Source: Myxococcota bacterium (lineage in GTDB: Bacteria > Myxococcota_A > Bradymonadia > UBA7976 > UBA1532). From it: DNA of 64,000 nucleotides. The notes beneath the pieces are model-generated. The model saw only the letters and a list, made by a program, of their open reading frames with translations, had not been told where the DNA came from and ran no database searches. Of the stretch, positions 39,021 through 47,442 are shown piece by piece. The stretch is from NCBI GenBank assembly GCA_963169045.1, contig CAUJDF010000091.1, forward strand, positions 207,846-271,845, read 5' to 3'. Within the stretch, counting starts at the first letter, position 1; the number at the start of each line of letters is the position of its first letter. Both the position numbers and the translations under genes were made by a program.

Positions 39021-40553
39021 ATGCGCGAGCAGGTCCCGCGGGGCATCATCCAGCCGCACCAGACGCGCGGCGACGTGCGCGAGACGTGCGACGTGGTGGT
39101 CATGGGCAGCGGCGCCGGCGGCGCGGCGGCCGCGGCCACGCTCGCGGAGGCGGGCCTCGACGTGCTCGTGCTCGAGGAGGGCGCGTTCCACCGCACGAGC
39201 GAGTACGGCGCCAACGCCACCGCCATGTTCTCGGCGCTCATGCGCGACGGCGGGGCCACCGCCACGATCGGCCGCGCGCCCGTGCCCTACATGGAGGGGC
39301 GCTGCGTCGGCGGCTCCACCGTCATCAACGGCGGCATGTGCTGGCGCACGCCCGAGGACGTCCTCGACCACTGGGCGGGCGCCATGGGCCTGCCCGACCT
39401 CGCCCCCGCGGCGCTCGACCCGCTCTTCGACGAGGTCGAGGCGACCATCAATGCCCGCTACCAGGACCCGGGCAGCGAGGGTGGCAACAACGAGGTCTTC
39501 CGGCGCGGCGCCGAGAAGCTCGGCTGGAAGTACCAGCGCAACAAGCGCAACCAGATCCACTGCGTCGGCAGCAACGAGTGCGTCACCGGCTGCCCCAGCG
39601 GCGCCAAGCAGAGCACCGTCTACTCGTGGCTCCCGCGTGTCTTCGCCCGCGGCGGCCGCCTCATGACCCACTGCAAGGTCACGAAGGTGCTCGTCGAGCG
39701 CGGCCGCGCCGTCGGCCTGGCCGGCACGCTGGACGACCCCCACCGCAGGCGGAAGTTCGTCGTCCGGGCGAAGGCGGTCGTGCTCGCGGGCGGCGCCGTG
39801 CAGACGCCGCTGCTGATGTTGCGCAACAAGATCGCGCCGAAGAACGAGCACGTCGGGCGGCACTTCACCATCCACCCGAACATCAAGGTGGCCGCGCTCT
39901 TCGAGGACCGCGTCGAGAGCATGCGCGGCGTGCACCAGGCCTATCAGTGCACGGAGTTCAAGAAGCGCGGCATCCTGCTCGCCCCCGGCGGCATCCCGCT
40001 CATGTTCACCGCCGTCGCCTTCAGCGACTTCGGCCGGCGCCTCGCCGAGCGCATGCGCGACTACCACCACATCGCGACCGGCGGCGTGCTCGTCGACGAC
40101 TTCTCGAGCGGCCGCATCATGGCGCCGCTCGGCATTCCGCTCGTGAAGTACGACGTCACCGACATCGACCAGGAGAAGTTCGTCGAGGCGGCGGGCCTCC
40201 TCGCGACCCTGTACTTCGCGGCCGGCGCGAAGGAGGTCTACCTCCCGTTCCACGGCTATCCGGTGCTGAAGTCGGTCGACGACGTGAAGAAGCTCCACGA
40301 CCACATGCCGCGCGTCGAGGACACCGAGTACTTCACCGCCCACCTCATGGGGTCGTGCCGCATGCACGGCGACCCGCGCCAGGGCGTGGTGGGCCCCGAC
40401 GGCCAGTGCTGGGACCTCCCCGGCCTGTACCTCGCCGACGCCAGCGTCATGCCGGGCACCATCGGCGTGAACCCGCAGGTCACCATCATGGCCCTCGCCC
40501 GCCTCATCGCCCTCCGCCTCGCCGACAAGCTGCAGCGCCGCGCCGCGGCCTGA
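39021..40553 (+). CDS. GMC-family FAD oxidoreductase
   Basis: A 510-residue flavoprotein. The FAD-binding start is CDVVVMGSGAGGAAAAATLAE, followed by GRCVGGSTVINGGMCWRTPE, the family signature, and VLAGGAVQTPLLML. The C-terminal active site is LMGSCRMHGDP with the GVNPQVTIMALARLIA end-motif; the His in CRMH and the Asn in VNP occupy the catalytic His/Asn positions of GMC enzymes. CVGSNECVTGCPSGAK holds a pair of Cys, a motif seen in alcohol/cholesterol-type GMC enzymes. It probably oxidises an alcohol or sterol-like substrate at the membrane with its helical partner. Substrate not assignable. Confidence 0.88.
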   Translation: MREQVPRGIIQPHQTRGDVRETCDVVVMGSGAGGAAAAATLAEAGLDVLVLEEGAFHRTSEYGANATAMFSALMRDGGATATIGRAPVPYMEGRCVGGSTVINGGMCWRTPEDVLDHWAGAMGLPDLAPAALDPLFDEVEATINARYQDPGSEGGNNEVFRRGAEKLGWKYQRNKRNQIHCVGSNECVTGCPSGAKQSTVYSWLPRVFARGGRLMTHCKVTKVLVERGRAVGLAGTLDDPHRRRKFVVRAKAVVLAGGAVQTPLLMLRNKIAPKNEHVGRHFTIHPNIKVAALFEDRVESMRGVHQAYQCTEFKKRGILLAPGGIPLMFTAVAFSDFGRRLAERMRDYHHIATGGVLVDDFSSGRIMAPLGIPLVKYDVTDIDQEKFVEAAGLLATLYFAAGAKEVYLPFHGYPVLKSVDDVKKLHDHMPRVEDTEYFTAHLMGSCRMHGDPRQGVVGPDGQCWDLPGLYLADASVMPGTIGVNPQVTIMALARLIALRLADKLQRRAAA

Positions 40554-40612
40554 CCGCGCCGCCGCGCCCGCGGGTCGCGCGAGTAAGTTGCCTTTCCCGA
40601 CCGGGTGAGTGC

Positions 40613-40621
40613 TGCTATTCT
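40613..40621 (+). promoter_or_regulatory. Extended -10 box before the siroheme reductase
   Basis: TGCTATTCT is an extended -10 box 29 bases before ATG 40651. A TTTCCC box 17 bases upstream is a weak -35. Confidence 0.35.
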
Positions 40622-40650
40622 CCGTCCCGCATCGCGAAGGAATGCAGCGG

Positions 40651-42909
40651 ATGACGACGGGGACGACGTGGAGCCGGGCCTGGCGGGAGCGCCTTCTCGG
40701 GCGCATGCCGGGACCGCTGGCCGAAGAGATCGACATCTTCGAGACCCAGATGGAGCTGCGCCGCCAGGGGCGCATCGACGAGAAGCTGTTCGCCGAGTCG
40801 CGGCTGCGCCGCGGCATCTACGGCCAGCGCTACGACAACGGGCAGCGCCACGACGGCGTCCGCACGCAGACGCTGAGCTTCCCGTGCGGCGAGCTCACGA
40901 AGGGCACCCAGACCGTCTGGGACGCCCCGGGCATGATGCGCATCAAGCTGCCGCTCGGCCGGGTCAGCGCCGAGCAGATCGAGCTCATGGCCGACCTCGC
41001 CGAGGAGTACGCCGACTCGATCCTGCACGTGACGACACGGCAGGACATCCAGCTGCACTTCGTCCACATCGAGGACACCCCGGCGCTGATGCGCCGCCTC
41101 GCCGCCGTGGGCATCACGACCCGCGAGGCCTGCGGCAACAGCGTCCGCAACGTCACCACCTGCCAGTTCGCCGGCGTCTGCGGCGGCGCGCCGTTCGACC
41201 CCACGCCGTACGCGCACGCGCTGACGTACTTCCTGCTCGGCCACAAGGACACGCAGGACTTCGGCCGCAAGCTCAAGGTCGCGTTCTCGGGCTGCCGCGA
41301 CGAGGCGTGCGGCCTGCTCAACATCCACGACCTCGGCCTGCTCACGGTGGTCCGGGACGGGCGCCGCGGCTTCGAGGTCTACGTGGGCGGCGGCCTCGGC
41401 TCGGTGCCGCGCCCGGCGCTCCTGCTCACCGACTTCTGCACCGAGCAGGAGCTGCTGCCGCTCTCGCAGGCGATCTGCCGCGTCTTCGCCCGCCACGGCG
41501 AGAAGGCGAAGCGCAACAAGGCGCGCCTCAAGTTCCTCGTCGAGAAGCTCGGCATCGACGAGTTCCGCCGCCTCGTCTTCGAGGAGCGCGCCGTGCTCCC
41601 GCCCGAGGACCGCTGGACGTCGTACCTCGGCGACCTCGGCGCGTTCGACGAGGCGCCGCTGCGCCCGGCCTCGACGCTCGAGGGCGACCACGGTCCGGTG
41701 TTCGCCGCGTGGCGCGCCACCAACGTGCGCCCGCAGGCCCAGCCCGGCTACGTGACGGCCACGGTGCGCCTGCCGCTCGGCGACATGACGTCGTGGCAGG
41801 CCCGCGGCCTGGCGGATCTCGCGCGCCGGTTCACCGGCGACCACATCCGCCTCACCATCGAGCAGAACGTCGTCTTCCGCTGGGTGGCCGAGGGCGACCT
41901 GCCCGCCTTCCACCAGGGCCTCGAGGCCCTCGGCGTCGCCGACGCCGGCGCCGGCACCGTCGTCGACGTCGTCTCGTGCCCGGGCACCGACACCTGCAAG
42001 CTCGGCATCTCCTCGAGCCGCGGCCTCGGCAGCGTCCTGCAGGCGCGCCTCGCCGCGAAGGCCGACGCGCTCCACCCCGACGTGCGCAAGCTGCACATCA
42101 AGGCGTCGGGCTGCTTCAACTCCTGCGGGCAGCACCACGTCGCCGACATCGGCTTCCTCGGCGTGTCGCGCAACGTCGGCGGCCGCCGCGTCGCCCACTT
42201 CCAGCTCGTCGTCGGCGGCGAGTGGACGAACAACGGCGGCGCGTACGGCCTCGCCATCGGCGCCTATCCGTCGAAGAACGTGCCCGCCGTCGTCGACCGC
42301 CTCACGTCGCTCTGGATCGCGGAGCGCGAGGGCAGCGAGCGCTTCCAGGCGTTCGTCGGCCGCGTCGGCCGCGCCCGCGTCAAGGAGGCGCTCGAGGACC
42401 TGACGCGCATCCCGCCCTACCACGAGGACCCGTCGTTCTATACGGACTGGGGCGACGCCCGCGAGTACACGGTGGGCGACATGGGCGTCGGCGAGTGCGC
42501 CGGCGAGGTCGTCAGCTCGACGCAGTTCGGCCTCGCCGACGCCGAGCGCGAGGCGTTCCAGGCGCAGCTCGCCCTCGAGCGCGGCGACGCGTTCGCGGCG
42601 GCGACGCTCTCGGTCCAGGCGATGTACTCGGCGGTCAAGGCCCTGATCCGCCTGCAGTTCTTCGACGTCAAGGAGGACGCCGACTCGCTGGCGGCCGAGT
42701 TCCGCGCGCGCCTGCACGACACCGGCCTCTTCCGCGACCCCTTCATGGGCGACAAGTTCGCCCAGTTCTTCTTCAAGGTGCACGAGGAGCCCCCGGCGGC
42801 CGGCGTCGCCCGGGACGAGGCGCACCGGCAGATCGAGGAGGCGACGCTGTTCATCGAGGCCGCGCACGCCTGCTACGACCGCATGCAGGAACACGGCAGG
42901 GCGAACTGA
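40651..42909 (+). CDS. Siroheme nitrite/sulfite reductase with C-terminal helical extension
   Basis: A 752-residue enzyme of the siroheme/4Fe-4S reductase family. It carries out six-electron reduction of nitrite or sulfite. The cluster cysteines are C443 and C449 in CPGTDTCKLGISSSRG and C488 and C492 in ASGCFNSCGQHH. Two copies of the ferredoxin-like half-domain surround them (TTRQDIQLHFVHIED near residue 130; CGNSVRNVTTC near 160-170). From about 640 it has an extra helical domain (EREAFQAQLALERGDAFAAATL, QAMYSAVKALIRLQFFDVKED) that resembles a HEPN-type bundle and is not part of standard reductases. ATG 40651 lies ten bases after AGGA. The next two small genes are coupled to it. Confidence 0.88.
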   Translation: MTTGTTWSRAWRERLLGRMPGPLAEEIDIFETQMELRRQGRIDEKLFAESRLRRGIYGQRYDNGQRHDGVRTQTLSFPCGELTKGTQTVWDAPGMMRIKLPLGRVSAEQIELMADLAEEYADSILHVTTRQDIQLHFVHIEDTPALMRRLAAVGITTREACGNSVRNVTTCQFAGVCGGAPFDPTPYAHALTYFLLGHKDTQDFGRKLKVAFSGCRDEACGLLNIHDLGLLTVVRDGRRGFEVYVGGGLGSVPRPALLLTDFCTEQELLPLSQAICRVFARHGEKAKRNKARLKFLVEKLGIDEFRRLVFEERAVLPPEDRWTSYLGDLGAFDEAPLRPASTLEGDHGPVFAAWRATNVRPQAQPGYVTATVRLPLGDMTSWQARGLADLARRFTGDHIRLTIEQNVVFRWVAEGDLPAFHQGLEALGVADAGAGTVVDVVSCPGTDTCKLGISSSRGLGSVLQARLAAKADALHPDVRKLHIKASGCFNSCGQHHVADIGFLGVSRNVGGRRVAHFQLVVGGEWTNNGGAYGLAIGAYPSKNVPAVVDRLTSLWIAEREGSERFQAFVGRVGRARVKEALEDLTRIPPYHEDPSFYTDWGDAREYTVGDMGVGECAGEVVSSTQFGLADAEREAFQAQLALERGDAFAAATLSVQAMYSAVKALIRLQFFDVKEDADSLAAEFRARLHDTGLFRDPFMGDKFAQFFFKVHEEPPAAGVARDEAHRQIEEATLFIEAAHACYDRMQEHGRAN

Positions 42910-43481
42910 TGCAGATCCAGCAGACGAGCGTGAAGTTCTTCGTCGAGGACGCGAGCGGCGTCGACGACGCGGCGTTCATCCCCGTGTTCCACGGCTGGAT
43001 CCGCGAGCACCGCCTCGGCGACCGCCTGCTCATCGACGTCGCCGACTACCGTCACGTGCACCACGGCCCCGGCGTGATGCTGATCGGCGACCAGGCCCAC
43101 TACGCGATGGACCTCGCCGGCGGCCGCCTGGGCCTGAAGTACGACCGCAAGCGCGACGCGCCCGGCGATCCGGCGGCGAAGCTCGAGGAGGCCTTCCGCG
43201 AGGCGCTCGCCGCCGCCCTCGCGATGGAGCAGGAGCCGGTCTTCGGCGGCCGGCTGCGTTTTCGCAGCGATCTGGCGCACGTGCGCGTCGTGAGCCGGCT
43301 CGCGGCGTCGAACGGTCCCGAGGCCTTCGCCGCCCTCGAGCCGTCGCTGCGCGCCTTCTCCGACCGCCTGTACGGCGGAGCGGCGCTCAAGCCGCTCGAT
43401 GCGGATCCGCGCGCGCCCCTCGGCGTCGAGATCCGCGCGCTCGCCGCCCAGCCGCTGCTGACGCTGCTCGCCCGCCTGTGA
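42909..43481 (+). CDS. Hypothetical protein downstream of the siroheme reductase
   Basis: A 190-residue soluble protein with no signal peptide, coupled to the reductase (TGATG). An N-terminal alpha/beta domain of about 80 residues contains VFHGWIREHRLGDRLLIDVADYRHVHHGPG, quoted here in part as key residues His-His-Gly. The C-terminal part is helical with a possible positional role. No catalytic motif is recognised. Its position between the reductase and DUF4202 in one operon implies a role in sulfur or nitrogen assimilation or in maturation of the enzyme. Confidence 0.6.
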   Translation: MQIQQTSVKFFVEDASGVDDAAFIPVFHGWIREHRLGDRLLIDVADYRHVHHGPGVMLIGDQAHYAMDLAGGRLGLKYDRKRDAPGDPAAKLEEAFREALAAALAMEQEPVFGGRLRFRSDLAHVRVVSRLAASNGPEAFAALEPSLRAFSDRLYGGAALKPLDADPRAPLGVEIRALAAQPLLTLLARL

Positions 43482-44029
43482 CGCCGCTCGAGCGCGCGCT
43501 CGCCGCCTTCGACGCCGCGAACGCCGAGGACCCGCGCGGCCGCGAGCTGTCCTACGCCCAGCGCATGACCGCCCGCCTCGACGCGTTCGCCCCGGACGCC
43601 CCCGAGCCCGTCCGCCTCGCCGCCCGCGCCCAGCACATCCGCCGCTGGGACATCCCGCGCGACACGTACCCGATGGACCGCGCCGGGTACCACGCCTGGC
43701 GAACGCGCCTGCAGGTCCACCACGCCGCGGTGGCGGGCGCGATCCTGCGCGACGTCGGCTACGGCGAGGCGACGGTGGCGCGCGTCGGCGACCTGCTCCG
43801 CAAGCGCCACCTGAAGACGGATCCCGACGCGCAGCTGCTCGAGGACGTGGCGTGCCTCGTCTTCCTCGAGCGCGAGCTCGCGGACTTCGCCGCCGGCCAG
43901 GAGCGGACGAAGGTCGTCGACATCCTGCGCCGCACCTGGGCGAAGATGTCGCCGCGCGGCCGGGAGGCGGCGCTCGCGCTCGACCTGCCGGCGCCCGCGC
44001 GCGCGCTCGTTGCCGAAGCACTTCGATAA
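43478..44029 (+). CDS. DUF4202-family protein
   Basis: A 183-residue protein matching DUF4202. Its signature RAQHIRRWDIPRDTYPMDR and GYHAWRTRLQVHHA suggests an HD-like metal site (H-x-H and R/H clusters), and LLEDVACLVFLERELADF follows. DUF4202 genes are commonly found next to nitrite/sulfite reductase operons, as here. The start is GTG 43478 overlapping the previous stop. Its biochemical role is unknown. Confidence 0.82.
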   Translation: MTPLERALAAFDAANAEDPRGRELSYAQRMTARLDAFAPDAPEPVRLAARAQHIRRWDIPRDTYPMDRAGYHAWRTRLQVHHAAVAGAILRDVGYGEATVARVGDLLRKRHLKTDPDAQLLEDVACLVFLERELADFAAGQERTKVVDILRRTWAKMSPRGREAALALDLPAPARALVAEALR

Positions 44030-44067
44030 GCGACGCCGGATCCGAGCGCGCCGGCGCGGCGCGCGTC

Positions 44068-44153
44068 GGTCCGGACCACGCGGGACCCCCGCGGGTCGGT
44101 GGTGCGGCGTGGTCCGGACCACGCGGGACCCCCGCAGGTCGGTGGTCCGGCGA
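44068..44153. repeat. 43-bp tandem repeat with internal hairpin
   Basis: Two copies at 44068-44110 and 44111-44153 differ at about two bases. Each begins with the palindrome GGTCCGGACC and contains a stem CGCGGG, loop ACC, CCCGCG (the second copy has one mismatch in the stem). It occupies part of the 174-bp gap at 44030-44203 between convergent genes and may act as a REP-like terminator or mRNA-stabilising element. I saw no further copies in the window. Confidence 0.8.
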
Positions 44154-44203
44154 GTCGGGTCAGGTGCCGGGGGGCGGGAGGGTCGGGGTGACGCCGACGC
44201 GCG

Positions 44204-46498
44204 TCACTTCAGGAGGCGCTCGGGATCGGGCGGCGGCGGCGGCACCTCCGGCGGCGGCGGCGGGCACGACCCGCGGTGCCGGCGCCGCAGCACGAGGCCG
44301 AGCCCGATCAGCGCGAACATCGGCGCCGCGGCGAAGGCGAACGTCAGCAGCGTGGCATGCAGGGCCTGCAGCCACGACATGCCCATGACGCGCGCCGCGC
44401 CCACCCCGCCCGCCAGCAGGAGGAAGGGCGGCAGCGCCACCAGCGCCTGGCGCGTGAGCTTGCCCGGCTCGGGGCCGGCCAGGCGGGGGAAGCGCGCCTC
44501 GAACCGCAGCAGCCACGGGACGAGGAAGCGGGCCACCGGCGCCAGCGCGCCGCGCGCCAGCGAGTAGAGCCACGATCGCGTCCCGCGCCGGTCCGCGGTG
44601 CCGGCCATGGCCCAGAAGCGAATCGACAGCCGCGCCAGCACCGCGCTCAGCCGGGGCCGCAGGCGCACCTGCTCGCTCGCGAAGCGGTCCCGGCCCCGCG
44701 ACTCGACCACCCGCCGGTAGCCGGCGTGCCACGCGCGCCAGGACAGGGCACGCTCCGGCGCCGTCGCGAACCACTGCAACGCCGCCTCGCGGCTCTCGAG
44801 CCGGAAGTGCGCGCGCCACGCCGCCGCGGCCGCAGGCGGCAGCAGCTCGGCCACCGCCATGCGCCCCTCGACCACCCCCACCAGCAGGTCGTGGCACCGG
44901 AAGTCGCGGTCGAGGAAGCCCGCCAGCGGCTCGAGGAACGTCGACGAGAGGCCGCCCGCCGGCGGCGTGATGCGGCGCGCGCGGATGCAGCGCGGCGCGG
45001 GCAGGGGGCGACCCGCCCACGCCTCGCCCAGGAGCCGCCGCACGTGCGCCATGTCGGTGAAGGCGTCCTCCGGGTGGGCCCCGAGCCGGTCCTCCGCGAG
45101 CAGGCGCATGTGGTCGAGCTCGCAGTGGAGGAGGCGCCCGATGAGCCGGCGCTGCCGCTCGGCCCCGTCGAGGTCGCGGGCGCCCGGCTCGCGCCAGAGC
45201 CGGTCCTGGCGGAGCAGGCCCCGCACGCGGTCCCCGGCCCGCAAGAGGCCGTCGCGCAGCCGGTCGCCGTGCGGCAGTGCCGCCAGCACGCGGCCGAGCA
45301 GGACCAGCGTCGCGCGGCGCGCCGCCTCGCCTTCGTCCGCCATCGCCTGCAGCGCCTCGCCCTGGAACAGCAGCCGATCCGCCGCGTCGGCCAGCGCCTG
45401 CTCCCGCTCGTCCTCGCTCAACACGATCAGCGGCGTCGGGTCCGGCGTCGCGCCCCACGCCTGCAGGCGCAGCAGGTCGTCGGAGATGTTCTCGTGGAGC
45501 ACGATCTCCGCCGCGCGCACGAGCGCCGCCATCTGGTCGCGCAGGTGCGGGTCGCGGCGCCCGTCGGGCGGGCAGTCGAGCAGCGTCTTCTGCCGGCGCT
45601 CCACGCGCTCCGGGATGGGGTCGATGACCAGCACCACGAGCTGCTCGCCCTCGCCCGTCCCGATGCCGCGCCGCATCGCCCCGTCGATCGCCGCCTCGAG
45701 CGGGCGGTTGTCGAGGACGCCGCCGTCGTAGCACGGCAGGCGCGGCAGCGGCCCGCAGTCGAGATCGGGCGGCAGCGGCGGCGCCAGCGGATCGGCGCCC
45801 GCGCGCGCGCTCAGCCAGTGCGCGTGGCCGGCGGGCGAGTCGAGGTCGATCAGGTACGTCGGCGCGAAGAACCAGGGGTTGGCGGAGCTGGCGTCGGCCG
45901 TGTCGGCGACCTCCTCGGTGCGCCGGACGAGGTCGACCCGGTCGAAGCGGCGCGCGTCGACGTAGCGCACGTCCTCGAACCACTCGCCGCCGAGCTGGAC
46001 GTACTCGATCTGCCCGGACACCGGGACGAGCGACACGAACAGCTCGGCGTCGGGCTCGAGGGCCGGCGCCTCGAGCGGCAGCGGATCCATCGTCAGCAGC
46101 TCGAGGAGGCGGTCCTTCGACAGATAGTGCTTGTCGAGGAGCGCGTTCGGGCAGCCCTGCCACACCGTCATCGGACCGACGTCCATCGCGTCGACGATCG
46201 AGCCCAGCGCGCCGGCCATCCCCGCCTCGGGATCGCCGGCGGCGACGAGCTGCTTGAGCAGCAGCGCGCCGATCACGGCGCCCGCCGACGAGCCGGCGAG
46301 CACGTCGAAGCGCACGTGGGGCAGCCCTTGGAGGTCGAGGCCGTCGAGCCAGGGGAAGCCTTGGACGGTGGGCGCGGCGCCGCGGGCGCGTCGGCTCGCG
46401 ACGAGCAGCTCCAGCAGCGCCACCGCCGCGCCGCCCTCGAAGGGCAGGCGCCCGTTGGCGCCGTAGAGGCACGTGACGAGCCTCAGGGTATCGCTCAT
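44204..46498 (-). CDS. Patatin-like phospholipase with C-terminal membrane helices
   Basis: A 764-residue patatin-family protein. The nucleophile elbow GSSAG is at residues 69-73 (S71) and the catalytic Asp is in DGGVLDNRP (D258). The N-terminal oxyanion loop reads GANGRLPFEGGAAV, which differs from the usual GGGxRG. A long helical middle region of unknown function follows, then two hydrophobic helices near the end (ALVALPPFLLLAGGVGAARV; LLTFAFAAAPMFALIGLGLV) and a Pro-rich tail. It may be a membrane-anchored lipase or phospholipase. ATG 46498 starts MSDTLRLVTCLYG, with only a weak Shine-Dalgarno sequence. It is divergent from the flagellar operon. Confidence 0.82.
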   Translation of the reverse strand: MSDTLRLVTCLYGANGRLPFEGGAAVALLELLVASRRARGAAPTVQGFPWLDGLDLQGLPHVRFDVLAGSSAGAVIGALLLKQLVAAGDPEAGMAGALGSIVDAMDVGPMTVWQGCPNALLDKHYLSKDRLLELLTMDPLPLEAPALEPDAELFVSLVPVSGQIEYVQLGGEWFEDVRYVDARRFDRVDLVRRTEEVADTADASSANPWFFAPTYLIDLDSPAGHAHWLSARAGADPLAPPLPPDLDCGPLPRLPCYDGGVLDNRPLEAAIDGAMRRGIGTGEGEQLVVLVIDPIPERVERRQKTLLDCPPDGRRDPHLRDQMAALVRAAEIVLHENISDDLLRLQAWGATPDPTPLIVLSEDEREQALADAADRLLFQGEALQAMADEGEAARRATLVLLGRVLAALPHGDRLRDGLLRAGDRVRGLLRQDRLWREPGARDLDGAERQRRLIGRLLHCELDHMRLLAEDRLGAHPEDAFTDMAHVRRLLGEAWAGRPLPAPRCIRARRITPPAGGLSSTFLEPLAGFLDRDFRCHDLLVGVVEGRMAVAELLPPAAAAAWRAHFRLESREAALQWFATAPERALSWRAWHAGYRRVVESRGRDRFASEQVRLRPRLSAVLARLSIRFWAMAGTADRRGTRSWLYSLARGALAPVARFLVPWLLRFEARFPRLAGPEPGKLTRQALVALPPFLLLAGGVGAARVMGMSWLQALHATLLTFAFAAAPMFALIGLGLVLRRRHRGSCPPPPPEVPPPPPDPERLLK

Positions 46499-46610
46499 GT
46501 GGTCGCCAGGATGGGACCTCGCGGCGGGCGCCGTCAATGCGACGGCGGGGGTGTCACGTCCCTGACGCTCCCGGGGGCCGCCAACGCGCGCGGGGCCGCG
46601 TCTCGACGCA

Positions 46611-46626
46611 TGGCACGGCGCGTGCT
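46611..46626 (+). promoter_or_regulatory. Sigma54-type promoter of the flgF operon
   Basis: TGGCACG, four bases, GTGCT. GG at 46612 and GC at 46624 are exactly 12 bases apart, as at -24 and -12 of sigma54 promoters, with a close match to the TGGCACG half. The predicted start of transcription is about 46637, 15 bases before the flgF ATG. The gap 46499-46651 otherwise contains only the divergent patatin leader. Sigma54 control of hook-basal-body operons is common in flagellated proteobacteria. Confidence 0.6.
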
Positions 46627-46651
46627 CTCTGCCCTCCGCGAGGGAGCAGGC

Positions 46652-47425
46652 ATGGCCAACGGCATCTACGTGGGGATGAGCGGGGCGCGCGTGCAGGAGC
46701 ACGCCCTCGAGACCATCTCCAACAACCTGGCGAACGCGCGCACGGCCGGCTTCAAGCGGCAGGAGGCCGTCTACCGGGCGCTGCGCGCCGACGCGGAGCG
46801 CATGGGCGACCCGCGGCAGGCCCGGGACGTGCGCAAGCCGGTGCGCTTCTTGCCCGAGGACCGCATCCAGGCGGTCATGGAGGAGCGCTTCACGCACTGG
46901 GAGCAGGGGCCGCTGCGGAAGACCGACAATCCGCTCGACCTGGCGCTCGAGGGCGAGGGCTTCTTCACCGTCCAAGGACCGGACGGACAGCCGCTCTACA
47001 CGCGCGACGGGTCCTTCGACCTGTCGCGGGACGGCACGCTCGTGACGCAGCGCGGCCAGCCGGTGCTCGGAGACGACGGCCAGCCGGTGCGCGTGCCGAC
47101 GGGCGCCGCGAAGGTGACGGTCACGAGCGACGGCCGCGTGCAGGTCGACGGCGCCGACGCCGGCCGCCTCGCCGTGGTGCGCTTCGCCGATGCGCAGGCG
47201 CTGGAGCGCGCCGGCGACTCGGCGTGGCGGGCCGCCGGCGCGGCGCCCGAGCCGTCCGAGGCCGAGGTGCACCAGGGCTGGCTCGAGAACGCCAACGTGA
47301 ACCCGGTCGAGGCCATGACGCTCCTCGTCAAGACGCACCGCGTCTTCGGCCTGAACATGAAGGCCATCGAGGCGTACCAGCAGATGGACCGCGAGGCCGT
47401 GCGCGAAGTCGGACGCAGCAGGTAA
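46652..47425 (+). CDS. flgF: Flagellar basal-body rod protein FlgF
   Basis: A 257-residue proximal rod protein. The N-terminal rod signature is MANGIYVGMSGARVQEHALE with ISNNLANARTAGFKRQEAVY. The middle FTVQGPDGQPLYTRDGSFDLSRDG is the conserved D1 region, and the C-terminal helix is MTLLVKTHRVFGLNMKAIE. It is slightly shorter than FlgG and lacks the FlgG-specific segment, which favours FlgF. The Shine-Dalgarno sequence is AGGGAG. It leads the flgFGAHIJ operon under the sigma54-type promoter. flgB, flgC and hook genes are not in this window. Confidence 0.88.
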   Translation: MANGIYVGMSGARVQEHALETISNNLANARTAGFKRQEAVYRALRADAERMGDPRQARDVRKPVRFLPEDRIQAVMEERFTHWEQGPLRKTDNPLDLALEGEGFFTVQGPDGQPLYTRDGSFDLSRDGTLVTQRGQPVLGDDGQPVRVPTGAAKVTVTSDGRVQVDGADAGRLAVVRFADAQALERAGDSAWRAAGAAPEPSEAEVHQGWLENANVNPVEAMTLLVKTHRVFGLNMKAIEAYQQMDREAVREVGRSR

Positions 47426-47442
47426 TCAAGGGGGGCTGACAG

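Noticed and set aside
40588..40621. TTGCCT paired with the TATTCT box before the siroheme reductase
   Set aside because: The 22-base spacing is too long; a weaker TTTCCC with 17 bases was preferred at low confidence.
44068..44153. Possible CRISPR or attachment site
   Set aside because: Only two adjacent copies, no spacers, no integrase or tRNA nearby.
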